Shown: one piece after another, positions 51,741 to 60,516 of the stretch
Position numbering within the stretch: position 1 is the stretch's first letter
Layout: the number at the start of each line of letters is the position of its first letter
Assembly (NCBI RefSeq): GCF_000964425.1
Contig: NZ_BANF01000010.1
Coordinates: 1 to 64,000 of the forward strand
DNA from: Komagataeibacter intermedius TF2
GTDB lineage: Bacteria; Pseudomonadota; Alphaproteobacteria; Acetobacterales; Acetobacteraceae
DNA length: 64,000 nt
Direction: 5' to 3'
The notes under the pieces: generated by a model
What the model was told of the DNA's origin: nothing
Database searches by the model: none
What the model saw: only the letters and a program-made list of their open reading frames with translations
Program-made: the position numbers and the translations under genes

Positions 51741-52697
51741 TCAGACCACCCGTTCATCGCTGACACCCTGCACGCGCCGCAGTTCCAGGCGCAGTTCCTC
51801 GATTACCGTTTCCAGCAATGGCGGCAGCCAGCGGGATTCCCGCACGTAGGCCCCAAGGTCCGTAACCGCCCGGGTATCACGCAGCGGCACGTGGCGCAGG
51901 GTGTCCTGTCCCGGCTGCACGCCCACCGCCAGCGGGGACTGGAACGCCAGCCCGACGCCCGCCTGCACCATGCGGTTGGTCAGTTCGATCGACCCGGTCT
52001 GCAACACCACGTTCAGACGGTCCTGCCACGGGCGCAGCATGGGTTCCATGACACGGTACAGCGACAGCGTGCGCGTGGGCAGGATCAGGCGATAGGCCGT
52101 GCATTCCTCCACCGTGACCGTGCGCAGGTGCGCCAGCGGATGATCCGCGCGCACCACCGCGCCAACGGGGAAATGCCCTACCGCCACCCGCCGCAGTTCG
52201 GGATACAGCGCCAGCGAAAACGCAATGCCCAGATCCACCCGTCCGTCCTGCAGGGCGGAGACGATGGTCTTGGGCGCGCCGACTTCCACATGCAGCTCCA
52301 CGGCCGGATAGGCGGAAATGATGCGTTCCAGCAGGGCAGGCAGCAACTGTCCCGCGATGCCTTCCACCGCCATGATACGCAGCCGCCCGTCATGCCGGCC
52401 GGACAGGGCGTTGATCTGTTCTTCCGTCCGGGCGGCGTCCTGCATGACCGTGACGATATGTCGGGCCATGATCGTGCCCACCTCCGTCAGGACCATGCCA
52501 TCGGGCAGGCGGTCGAACAGGGGGGCGCCGATTTCCGCCTCCATCTGCGCAAGCTGGCGGGTCAGGGCGGATGGCGTGACGTTCAGCCTTCGCGCCGCCT
52601 CGCGGATGGAGCGGCATTCCCGCACGGCGTTGAAATAGGAAATGCCCCGCGCGTGCAGCCGCATCATGCGGGGCGTGCGGGAAAGCGGATCATTCAT
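51741..52697 (-). CDS. LysR-type transcriptional regulator of the purine cluster
   Basis: 318 aa. The winged helix has 'ISYFNAVRECRSIREAARRLNVTPSALTRQLAQMEAEIGAPLFDR', followed by a linker helix and periplasmic-binding-like effector domain ('RLRIMAVEGIAGQLLPALLERIISAYPAVELHVEVG'). Its ATG overlaps the xdhC stop by four bases, so it is cotranscribed with xdhABC, while the downstream flavoprotein gene has a LysR-type palindrome. The effector is probably a purine intermediate (inference). Confidence 0.9.
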   Translation of the reverse strand: MNDPLSRTPRMMRLHARGISYFNAVRECRSIREAARRLNVTPSALTRQLAQMEAEIGAPLFDRLPDGMVLTEVGTIMARHIVTVMQDAARTEEQINALSGRHDGRLRIMAVEGIAGQLLPALLERIISAYPAVELHVEVGAPKTIVSALQDGRVDLGIAFSLALYPELRRVAVGHFPVGAVVRADHPLAHLRTVTVEECTAYRLILPTRTLSLYRVMEPMLRPWQDRLNVVLQTGSIELTNRMVQAGVGLAFQSPLAVGVQPGQDTLRHVPLRDTRAVTDLGAYVRESRWLPPLLETVIEELRLELRRVQGVSDERVV

Positions 52698-53548
52698 GGG
52701 CTGGTGTCATCCCCGTTTACATGACCGCCCGCCTGCACGGGGTGCAGGAAGCGGGTGACAATTTCCGCCGCGACCAGTGCGGCGATAACGGCGGGCCGCT
52801 TGTCGCGCACGCCCCGGTCCCCGATCGGGCAGACCAGTGCGGCGATGCGGTCTTCCGGCAGGCCGATCTGGCGGAACCCGGCTTCGAACCGGCGGCGCTT
52901 CGTGTGCGAACCAATCAGGCCGACATATCGAAAATCCCCCCGTTCCAGGATGGATGCAACAATCACGCTGTCCAGCGCATGGCTCTGCGTCAGGACCAGC
53001 GCGCCTGAACCCGCGGGCGCGCTGGCGACCAGCCGTTCCCATGCGCCATCGTCATGCACCTCCACCCCCTGGGGAATGGTTGATCCGAATTCATGCGGAC
53101 GCGAATCGCACCATGCCAGGCGCAGCGGCAGCGGGGCCAGCACATGCGCCAGCGCACGGCCCACATGCCCCGCCCCGAACAGCAGCAGCAGCGGCTGCGT
53201 ACGGCGCTGACGGTCCAGCTGTTCCATGATGGCGTCCAGCCCGTCGGCGGGGGGCAGGTCAAGGTTCAGCCAGACCTCCCCCCCGCAGCACTGTCCCGAA
53301 TTTCCCCCCAGGCTTATGCGCTGGACCAGCGCGTCGCCGCCATGTTCCAGCAGCCTGCGGGCCTGGTGGATGGCGTTCCATTCCAGATCCCCCCCGCCAA
53401 TCGTGCCGGACTGTTCCGTGAGGGTGACCAGCATGAAGGTTCCGGCCTCACGCGGGGTGGACCCCCGCGCGTCCGATACACTGATCCGGGCGATGGGCTG
53501 GCCTGACATCCGCCATCGCACCAGATCCGCGCGCATCTGCATGCCCAT
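52694..53548 (-). CDS. xdhC: Xanthine dehydrogenase accessory protein XdhC
   Basis: 284 aa. It binds Mo cofactor and inserts the sulphurated form into XdhB. N-terminal 'PIARISVSDARGSTPREAGTFMLV' and 'GTIGGGDLEWNAIHQARRLL', 'GQCCGGEVWLNLD' (Moco-related Cys pair), then the Rossmann half 'LLLFGAGHVGRALAHVLAPLPLRLAWCDSR' and 'RYVGLIGSHTKRRRFEAGFR'. It starts 4 bases after the xdhB stop. Confidence 0.95.
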   Translation of the reverse strand: MGMQMRADLVRWRMSGQPIARISVSDARGSTPREAGTFMLVTLTEQSGTIGGGDLEWNAIHQARRLLEHGGDALVQRISLGGNSGQCCGGEVWLNLDLPPADGLDAIMEQLDRQRRTQPLLLLFGAGHVGRALAHVLAPLPLRLAWCDSRPHEFGSTIPQGVEVHDDGAWERLVASAPAGSGALVLTQSHALDSVIVASILERGDFRYVGLIGSHTKRRRFEAGFRQIGLPEDRIAALVCPIGDRGVRDKRPAVIAALVAAEIVTRFLHPVQAGGHVNGDDTSP

Positions 53549-53552
53549 GTGA

Positions 53553-55919
53553 TCAGGCGGCGGGCGGATTGCCGTGCCGCATGCGTTCGGCCACGCGCAG
53601 GATCATTTCCGGCGTGGCGGGCGCGTCCAGACGGGGACAGGTGCGGTAGTCATCCAGACTGGCCAGCGCATCGGACACCGCCTGCAGCACCGACACGCCA
53701 TGAACGAATGGCGGTTCCCCCACGGCCTTGGAACGGAAGATGCTGTATTCCCGGTTGGGCGCGTTTTCCAGCAGTTCGACATTGAACACCCGCGGACGGT
53801 CGGAACAGGCCGGGATCTTGTACGTGCTGGGCGCGTGCGTGCGCAGGCGGCCCGCTTTGTCCCAGACCAGTTCCTCGCAGGTCAGCCATCCTGCGCCCTG
53901 CACGAAGCCGCCTTCGACCTGACCGATGTCCAGAACGGGGTTCAGGGACTGCCCCGCGTCATGCAGGATGTCCACGCGGTCGATCTTCATCTCCCCCGTC
54001 AGCAGGTCGATCACGACCTCCGAACACGCTGCCCCGTATGCAAAGTAGTAGAAAGGACGGCCCTGCCCCGTATCCCCGTTCCATGAAATCTTGGGCGTCT
54101 TGTAAAATCCGTTGGCAGACATGGATACGCGCGCGAAATAGGCCTGCCGCGTCAGGTGCGAAAACGCGATCACCTTCTGCCCCACATGCACGCCATCGGG
54201 CGCGAAGCGGACGTCGTCCTCGGCCACGTTCCAGTGACCGGCCGCGAATTCCACCAGCCTGCGCTTGATCCGGCGCACCGCGTCAAGCACCGCCATGCCA
54301 TTGAGGTCCGCGCCGGACGACGCGGCGGTGGCCGACGTATTGGGCACCTTGCCCGTCGTGGTGGCGGTAATGCGCACCTGATCCGTGCCCAGCCCCAGTT
54401 CGCGCATGACGACCTGCACCATCTTGGTATGCAGGCCCTGCCCCATTTCCGTGCCGCCGTGATTCACCTGTACCGACCCGTCGGTATAGACATGAACCAG
54501 CGCGCCCGCCTGGTTGTAATGCGTGGCGGTAAAGGAAATGCCGAACTTGACCGGCGTGATCGCAATGCCGCGCCGCAGGTAGGGACTGCCGGCATTGAAT
54601 GCACGGCAGGCCGCGCGCCGTTTCACATAATGGCAGCGCCGCGCCAGTTCAGGCAGGACGTCGGCGGTGATCGAGTCCTCGACCACCATGTTGTAGGGCG
54701 TGACGTTGCGGTCATGCGTGCCATAGACATTGCGCAGCCTGACCTCCAGCGGGTCAAGGCCGGTGGCGAAGGCGATTTCCTCAATCACGCGCTCGGCCGC
54801 GACAATGCCCTGCGGGCCGCCAAAACCGCGATAGGCGGTGTTGGACTGCGTATTGGTGCGCAGCGGTTCGGAGCGCAGACGCACATCGGGATAGAAATAG
54901 GCATTGTCCGCATGGAACAGCGCGCGGTCGATCACGGGACCGGACAGGTCGGCCGACCACCCGCACCGCGCCGCCAGCACCATGTCCACCGCAAGGATAT
55001 GTCCCTCATCGGTATAGCCGACATCGTAATCAATGACGAAATCATGCCGCTTGCCGGTCATGGTCATGTCGTCGTCACGGTCCAGCCGCATCTTGGCCGC
55101 GCGCCCGGTCAGGTCGGCCACCAGCGCCGAAAGGCAGGCACAGGCATTGGCCTGCGTTTCCTTGCCGCCAAAGCCGCCGCCCATGCGCCGGACCTCCACC
55201 GTCACCAGGTTGGCGGGACGGTCCAGAACATGGGCGACCATGTGCTGGGTTTCGGTCGGATGCTGGGTGGAGGACGTAACGTGCATCTCCCCTTCCTCAC
55301 CCGGGCGGGCAAGGGCGATCTGCCCTTCGAGGTAGAAATGTTCCTGCCCGCCCACGGTAATGCGGCCGGACAGCCTGCGGGGCGCGTGCTCCAGCCCGGC
55401 CACCACGTCGCCACGCTTCATTTCCATCGGCCGCCAGACCATGGGGCTGCCCGCCGCACGGGCCTCGGCCACGTTCAGGATGGCGGGCAGGTCTTCATAT
55501 TCCACTTTCGCCAGCCGCACGGCCCGGCGCGCAGCCATGCGCGTGGTCGCGGCGACCACGAATAACGGCTGGCCATAAAACGAGACCTCGGAGCCCGCCA
55601 GCAGGGGTTCATCCCCCTTGCCGACAGGGCTGATCTGGTTCTCACCGGGAATGTCGGCGGCGGTATAGACCCCCACGACGCCTTCGGCCTGCCGCACTGC
55701 GTCAAGGTCCATGGACACGATGCGGGCATGGGCGCGCGCGCTCAGCCCCGGGACAAGGTGCAGCGTGCCACGCGGTTCGGGCAGGTCATCAATATAGGCG
55801 GCGCTGCCCTGCACATGCATGGCGGCGCTTTCATGCCGCAGGCTGCGTGATGCGCCACCGGGCACGATGCCGTCGCCCGGCGTGGGGGCTGTCGTGGCAA
55901 AGCTGTTTCCATCAGCCAT
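53553..55919 (-). CDS. xdhB: Xanthine dehydrogenase molybdopterin subunit
   Basis: 788 aa. Aldehyde oxidase/xanthine dehydrogenase a/b hammerhead ('SAAMHVQGSAAYIDDLPEPRG'), Moco loops 'MGGGFGGKETQ', 'NTQSNTAYRGFGGPQG' and 'GGTEMGQGLHTK', and catalytic Glu in 'SKAVGEPPFVHGVSVL'. It oxidises hypoxanthine and xanthine to urate. GGGAG lies nine bases ahead of the ATG at 55919; another ATG two codons earlier is possible. The first codons overlap the xdhA stop. Confidence 0.96.
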   Translation of the reverse strand: MADGNSFATTAPTPGDGIVPGGASRSLRHESAAMHVQGSAAYIDDLPEPRGTLHLVPGLSARAHARIVSMDLDAVRQAEGVVGVYTAADIPGENQISPVGKGDEPLLAGSEVSFYGQPLFVVAATTRMAARRAVRLAKVEYEDLPAILNVAEARAAGSPMVWRPMEMKRGDVVAGLEHAPRRLSGRITVGGQEHFYLEGQIALARPGEEGEMHVTSSTQHPTETQHMVAHVLDRPANLVTVEVRRMGGGFGGKETQANACACLSALVADLTGRAAKMRLDRDDDMTMTGKRHDFVIDYDVGYTDEGHILAVDMVLAARCGWSADLSGPVIDRALFHADNAYFYPDVRLRSEPLRTNTQSNTAYRGFGGPQGIVAAERVIEEIAFATGLDPLEVRLRNVYGTHDRNVTPYNMVVEDSITADVLPELARRCHYVKRRAACRAFNAGSPYLRRGIAITPVKFGISFTATHYNQAGALVHVYTDGSVQVNHGGTEMGQGLHTKMVQVVMRELGLGTDQVRITATTTGKVPNTSATAASSGADLNGMAVLDAVRRIKRRLVEFAAGHWNVAEDDVRFAPDGVHVGQKVIAFSHLTRQAYFARVSMSANGFYKTPKISWNGDTGQGRPFYYFAYGAACSEVVIDLLTGEMKIDRVDILHDAGQSLNPVLDIGQVEGGFVQGAGWLTCEELVWDKAGRLRTHAPSTYKIPACSDRPRVFNVELLENAPNREYSIFRSKAVGEPPFVHGVSVLQAVSDALASLDDYRTCPRLDAPATPEMILRVAERMRHGNPPAA

Positions 55920-57411
55920 GTGCATGTTCTCCCGCAGCGGTGCATGCAGCACGCACGCTGGTCTGCGCGCGCGCGTCCCGTGGGCCGCAATCGGCGTAAA
56001 GCCGGGTCAGCAGATTGGCCGCGACGGTGCGGCGATACCAGTCGCTGGCCCGCATGTCGGTAATGGGGGCGAAATCGTCCATCATGGCCTGCCGCGCGGC
56101 AGCCAGCGTGGTATCGTCCCACTTCCGGCCTTCCAGTGCGGCTTCCGTCCGGCTGGCGCGACGCGGCGTGGCCGCCATGCCGCCAAAGGCCACGCGGGCA
56201 TTGGTGATGGTGCCATCAGGGCCGATCGTAAGCGAAAATGCCCCCAGAATGGCCGAAATATCCTGATCGAACCGTTTGGAGACCTTCCATGCCCGGACCA
56301 CGGTATCCGGCGAGGGGCGGGGAATGCTCACGCCTTCCACGAACTCACCCGGCGCGCGGTCCTGCCTGCCGTAATCAATGAAGAAATCTTCCAGCGCGAT
56401 GACACGCCGCGCGTCCCCGCGGCGCAGGTGCAGCTTCGCCCCCGCCGCGATCAGCACCGGCGGCCCGTCACCAATGGGCGAACCATTGGCGATATTGCCG
56501 CATACCGTGCCGCTGTTGCGCACCTGCACGGACCCGATGCGCCGGATCACCTCCGCATCCGGCTGAGGCAGGATGTCCGCCAGCGCCGCGCGCGCTTCCT
56601 GCCATGTCACAGCCGCGCCAAGGTACACGCCGTCCGCACTGCATTCGATCCGGCGCAGATCGGGCACCTGACCTATGGTGACGACATGCGGCAGGTCGCG
56701 CATGCCCTTGGTCACCCACAGGCCCACATCGGTCGCCCCGGCCACGATCCGCGCATCGGGGTCCGCCAGCATGGCCTGCGCCAGCGCGTCCCCTGTCGCG
56801 GGAATGGTCAGACGGCCCGCAGACCCGCTGAGTTCCACCGTCGCGCCATCGCGAAGGGCGCGCAGGCGATCCGCAATCGCGTGGGCCTGCGCATCAAAAT
56901 GGTCCGGCCCCGCTTCCATGGCCTGCCGCATGGCGCGCACGATGGGCGCGTATCCGGTGCAGCGGCACAGGTTGCCCGCCAGCATGTCGTCAATTGCGTG
57001 TTCATCCTGCGCCAGCCCGTCAGCCTTGCGGCCCGCCACCATGGACATGACAAAGCCGGGCGTGCAGAAGCCGCACTGCGAGCCGTGCTGGTCCACCATG
57101 GCCTGCTGCACCGGATGCAGGCTGCCATCGGGGGCGCGCACGTCCTCGATGGTCAGGACCTGCGCACCATCCAGCATGGAGACGAACTGGATGCAGGCAT
57201 TGACCGCGCGCCAGACCAGCCGGTCGCCCTCCAGCCGCACCACCAGAACGGTGCACGCCCCGCAATCGCCTTCGTTACAGCCTTCCTTGGTGCCGGTCAG
57301 GCCGCGATCCTCGCGCAGCCAGTCCAGCAGCGTACGCGTTGGCGCGACATCGGCCAACGTGTGGCATTCGTTTCCGACATAGAAACGGATACCGTGTCTG
57401 ATCCCCGTCAA
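55912..57411 (-). CDS. xdhA: Xanthine dehydrogenase Fe-S/FAD subunit
   Basis: 499 aa. Plant-type [2Fe-2S] domain 'CNEGDCGACTVLV', second cluster 'GSQCGFCTPGFVMSM' and 'GNLCRCTGYAPI', then the FAD domain ('ADPDARIVAGATDVGLWVTKG', 'SGTVCGNIANGSPIGDG'). It carries electrons from the Mo centre to NAD. The start is TTG at 57411 with GAGGGA seven bases ahead; no in-frame ATG lies nearby. First gene of the cluster, with a promoter about 80 bases upstream. Confidence 0.95.
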   Translation of the reverse strand: MTGIRHGIRFYVGNECHTLADVAPTRTLLDWLREDRGLTGTKEGCNEGDCGACTVLVVRLEGDRLVWRAVNACIQFVSMLDGAQVLTIEDVRAPDGSLHPVQQAMVDQHGSQCGFCTPGFVMSMVAGRKADGLAQDEHAIDDMLAGNLCRCTGYAPIVRAMRQAMEAGPDHFDAQAHAIADRLRALRDGATVELSGSAGRLTIPATGDALAQAMLADPDARIVAGATDVGLWVTKGMRDLPHVVTIGQVPDLRRIECSADGVYLGAAVTWQEARAALADILPQPDAEVIRRIGSVQVRNSGTVCGNIANGSPIGDGPPVLIAAGAKLHLRRGDARRVIALEDFFIDYGRQDRAPGEFVEGVSIPRPSPDTVVRAWKVSKRFDQDISAILGAFSLTIGPDGTITNARVAFGGMAATPRRASRTEAALEGRKWDDTTLAAARQAMMDDFAPITDMRASDWYRRTVAANLLTRLYADCGPRDARAQTSVRAACTAAGEHAHG

Positions 57412-57496
57412 ATCTGTTCCCTCTGATCATGGCCACATGACTGCCTCACCCCCCTCAAGGCAGACAGCCGGAACAGCCTTTTGTTTTGATATACGT

Positions 57497-57526
57497 AATA
57501 TATGGAACCTGATTGCGCCTTGTCAC
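57497..57526 (-). promoter_or_regulatory. Putative promoter of the xdh/purine cluster
   Basis: Minus-strand GTGACA (57526-57521), 18-bp spacer, TATATT (57502-57497). Transcription would start near 57490, leaving a leader of about 80 nt. The -10 overlaps a near-palindromic ATATTACGTATAT that could hold a regulator. It lies in the only real gap (142 bases) upstream of xdhA. Confidence 0.5.
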
Positions 57527-57553
57527 CCCGGCAAAACAAGAAAGGTCGTGATC

Positions 57554-58942
57554 CTATGGTTCCCCGTCACGCGTGGACAGGTGCGCCGCCCTGCGCATCC
57601 GTGCCGACAGCGCGGGACGGAACGCCGGGCACGGCACATACGCCCCGTGCTGCGCGGCAGCGTATGGCCTGTTGTCCTTCCACACCGTCACTCCGCCGCG
57701 AATGACCTGCACCGCACGCCCCCCCAGCGTAATCCCGGCATACAGGCCGGACGGGGCAGCGGGACACGTTTCTTCCGCCCCGCCGTCCCACAGCACGATA
57801 TCCGCATCCGCGCCCGGCATGATCGCCCCCTTGCGGGGATAGATGTTGAAGGCGCGCGCCGCCGCCTGTGACGTGACGGCCACGAATTCCTCTGCCGTCA
57901 GCACGCCCGCCTGCACGCCATGCCGCCAGACCACGCGCATGCGCTGCGCAAGGCCGTCCCCCAGCCCGTCGCCCCCCATACCCGCCGCACGGAACCCGCT
58001 GGCGACCATGCCGATGTTGCCCGATGCCACAGCCCCCCATAACGCACGCCGATGGGTTACGTCACGAAAGGGCGGCAGGGTCAGATACGGGGCGGGTTCG
58101 CCTGCCCCATCGCCTTCAGGATCATAGACCGCTTCATCCACGACCAGATGCGGGGCCAGCACATGCCCCTCCACCCGCTGCCCGTGCAGGCGGGCGCGCG
58201 CAAGGCCCTGCGTGGCCCCGGTGGTGGAAACCGGCCCCACATGCACCGGCGCGCCCACAAGGCCCGCCAGCATGAGGGCGCGGTCCACCGCTTCGGCCTC
58301 GACCTGCGGGGGGGCCGACAGCAGGCAGGCTTCCCCACCGGCAATGCCTGCCTGATCCAGTTCCGCGCGCAGGTAGGCCACGGCCTGTGCGTTCTGGGCG
58401 GCAATCCGGCACAACGCACCGCAATCCATGGCATGGCGGGACAGTTTCAGGATGGCGCGGTCAGACAGCCCGCCCGCCATGGACAGGTGAAAGGTGTTCA
58501 CCCCCCTGTCCGCCACCAGCGCGTCCATGCCATCCAGCACGGCCTGGTCCGCATCCGGCAGCGCCATATGCAGCCCGACATCGACATGCGACCGGCGTGC
58601 CGCATGCCGCCACGCCCGCCACGCCGCATCCAGCCCGTCACGACCGGGGCTCATGGTGTCGAGTATGGTGGTCGTGCCACCGGACAGGGCGTCCACCGTG
58701 CAGGCGAATCCCGCCTCATCCGCGCCGATGGCGGTCTGCGGGTCCACCCCGCCGGGCATGACCAGCAGGCCGCCGGCATCCACCACCCCGCACCCGACGG
58801 GGATATCCAGATCGGGACCGACGGCCAGGATTTCGCCCACGCCGCCACACAGCACATCCACCCGCAGGCTGGCCTGCCCCGTCACCACCGTGCCGCCACG
58901 GACCAGCAGCAGGTCGCGCCCATGTCCATGCCGCATGCCCAT
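57554..58942 (-). CDS. Dihydropyrimidinase-like protein lacking all metal ligands
   Basis: 462 aa. The cyclic amidohydrolase fold is recognisable: N-terminal 'LLLVRGGTVVTGQASLRVDVLCGGVGEILAVG', 'GGLLVMPGGVDPQTAIG', 'LSGGTTTILDTMSPG', and a C-terminal beta-sandwich 'ARAFNIYPRKGAIMPGADADIVLWD'. However, HxH has become Gln-Thr-Ala ('VDPQTA'), the carboxylated-Lys segment reads 'NTFHLSMAGG', the HAENG His is gone ('IAAQNA'), the next His is Pro ('VHVGPVSTTG') and the Asp site reads 'GMVASGF'. It is probably a non-catalytic scaffold or binding protein. It lies between ppx and xdhA on the same strand. Confidence 0.75.
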   Translation of the reverse strand: MGMRHGHGRDLLLVRGGTVVTGQASLRVDVLCGGVGEILAVGPDLDIPVGCGVVDAGGLLVMPGGVDPQTAIGADEAGFACTVDALSGGTTTILDTMSPGRDGLDAAWRAWRHAARRSHVDVGLHMALPDADQAVLDGMDALVADRGVNTFHLSMAGGLSDRAILKLSRHAMDCGALCRIAAQNAQAVAYLRAELDQAGIAGGEACLLSAPPQVEAEAVDRALMLAGLVGAPVHVGPVSTTGATQGLARARLHGQRVEGHVLAPHLVVDEAVYDPEGDGAGEPAPYLTLPPFRDVTHRRALWGAVASGNIGMVASGFRAAGMGGDGLGDGLAQRMRVVWRHGVQAGVLTAEEFVAVTSQAAARAFNIYPRKGAIMPGADADIVLWDGGAEETCPAAPSGLYAGITLGGRAVQVIRGGVTVWKDNRPYAAAQHGAYVPCPAFRPALSARMRRAAHLSTRDGEP

Positions 58943-58974
58943 ATCGCCCTGTATTCCGTTCCTGCCCAGAGGGA

Positions 58975-60489
58975 TCAGTGATCGCGGATCCTGACCGTCA
59001 TATCCAGCGCATTGCCCAGCCGTTCCAGCCTGCGGCGCACGCTTTCGCCCTGCACCACGTCGCGGCCCGGCGCGAAATGCAGCGACAGGACGCCGTCCAC
59101 ACAGTCCAGCCGCGTGCCATCCAGCAGCGCCTCGGTCCCGCCACTGACGGTATAGGCCAGCCGCAATGCCTGCCCCAGCGCCACGGCGCGGCCAAACTGC
59201 ACCTGATCCAGCAGCTGCCGCGACGGCTGCAGATATGCCACCGACAGGTCCGCGCCATACCGCACCGCCAGCGTCAGTGACAGGAACGCGCGCGCCTGAT
59301 GGGTAAAGCCCACCCCCTGCATGCGCAGGATACGCAGATAGGTCTGTTCCGCGCGATATTCGGGGTGGTCATGCGCGCCCACGTCCGACAGCCAGCATGC
59401 AACGCCGCGCAGGCGGGTCGCGACCTGACCTTCATCAGGAAAAAGGGGCGCGGTCCATTCCGCCAGCCGTTCAGGCAGGGTCATGCTGCGGCCCAGCATG
59501 CAGCACATCTCACGCGCGACGGCGTCCTGCGGGTCATTTTCCGCCACACTGGCGGCGACGTTGCGCATGTACCAGCCTTCGCGCAGGCCATCGACACAGA
59601 ACACCAGCCCCGTCGAATGCGTGCGCCGCATGAGCCTGCGCAGCACTGTCGCGGCATAGGGCGCATCCTCCAGCCGCTTGCGCGGCACACCGGGCAGTCG
59701 TTCGAGCGAACGCCTGCTCGCGCCAATGATCCAGTCCGCCATTTCCCGCGTGACATCGGGCGTAAGGCTGTACAGATGCACGATATTCAGTGGATACGCC
59801 GTCCGGGCGATCTGCATGCGGGCCAGCGCGCGAAACGCCCCGCCCACCAGGTACAGGTCCTGGCCATGCACGTCATCCAGCCACCCAACCCTGGCCAGGT
59901 CCTCGTCCACCAGCGCGCGGGCGCGGGCCAGGTCGCCATCGGCACGGTCATTCAGCCGGATTACACCCAGCGGCAGCGTGCAGGCATTGAGCTTGCGCCC
60001 GTTTTCCAGCCGGATCAGTTCCAGCGACCCGCCGCCAATATCGGCCACCAGCCCGTTGGCGTCCGGTATGCCGCACAGGACGCCGGTGGCGGAGTAATCG
60101 GCTTCCTCCTCCCCGCTCAGGATACGGATCGGCACGCCGGGCAGCCGGGACTTCAGCCCCGCCACGAATTCCGGCCCGTTGCTGGCGTCACGCACGGCAG
60201 CGGTGGCCAGGACCTCGAACGGACTGGCCTCCATCCCGCGCGCGATGGCGTTGAAACGGGCCATGACCTCCATCGCCAGGGGTACGGCTTCCTCATTCAG
60301 GCGCCCCGTCGCATTCAGGCCCCGCCCCAGTCGCAGGACCACCTTTTCATTGAAAATGGGAGCCGGATTGCGTGAAATCCCGTCAAACACCACAAGGCGG
60401 ACGGAATTCGATCCCAGATCTATGACCGCCGAGCGGCGAAACCCGCCATCCACCGTCACATCCGGCCCCATATGTCGCCAGCCCACCAT
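58975..60489 (-). CDS. ppx: Exopolyphosphatase
   Basis: 504 aa, Ppx/GppA family. 'AVIDLGSNSVRLVVFDG' (phosphate 1), 'VLATAAVRDASNGPEFV', 'RILSGEEEADYSATGVL', 'GLVADIGGGSLELIRLENG' (phosphate 2) and a C-terminal HD-like helical domain with 'DVGAHDHPEYRAEQ'. It degrades polyphosphate, or pppGpp as GppA does. It starts 27 bases after the ppk stop, so the two form a polyphosphate operon. Confidence 0.93.
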   Translation of the reverse strand: MVGWRHMGPDVTVDGGFRRSAVIDLGSNSVRLVVFDGISRNPAPIFNEKVVLRLGRGLNATGRLNEEAVPLAMEVMARFNAIARGMEASPFEVLATAAVRDASNGPEFVAGLKSRLPGVPIRILSGEEEADYSATGVLCGIPDANGLVADIGGGSLELIRLENGRKLNACTLPLGVIRLNDRADGDLARARALVDEDLARVGWLDDVHGQDLYLVGGAFRALARMQIARTAYPLNIVHLYSLTPDVTREMADWIIGASRRSLERLPGVPRKRLEDAPYAATVLRRLMRRTHSTGLVFCVDGLREGWYMRNVAASVAENDPQDAVAREMCCMLGRSMTLPERLAEWTAPLFPDEGQVATRLRGVACWLSDVGAHDHPEYRAEQTYLRILRMQGVGFTHQARAFLSLTLAVRYGADLSVAYLQPSRQLLDQVQFGRAVALGQALRLAYTVSGGTEALLDGTRLDCVDGVLSLHFAPGRDVVQGESVRRRLERLGNALDMTVRIRDH

Positions 60490-60516
60490 GCCATGACCGC
60501 ACCCATACCGTAATCC

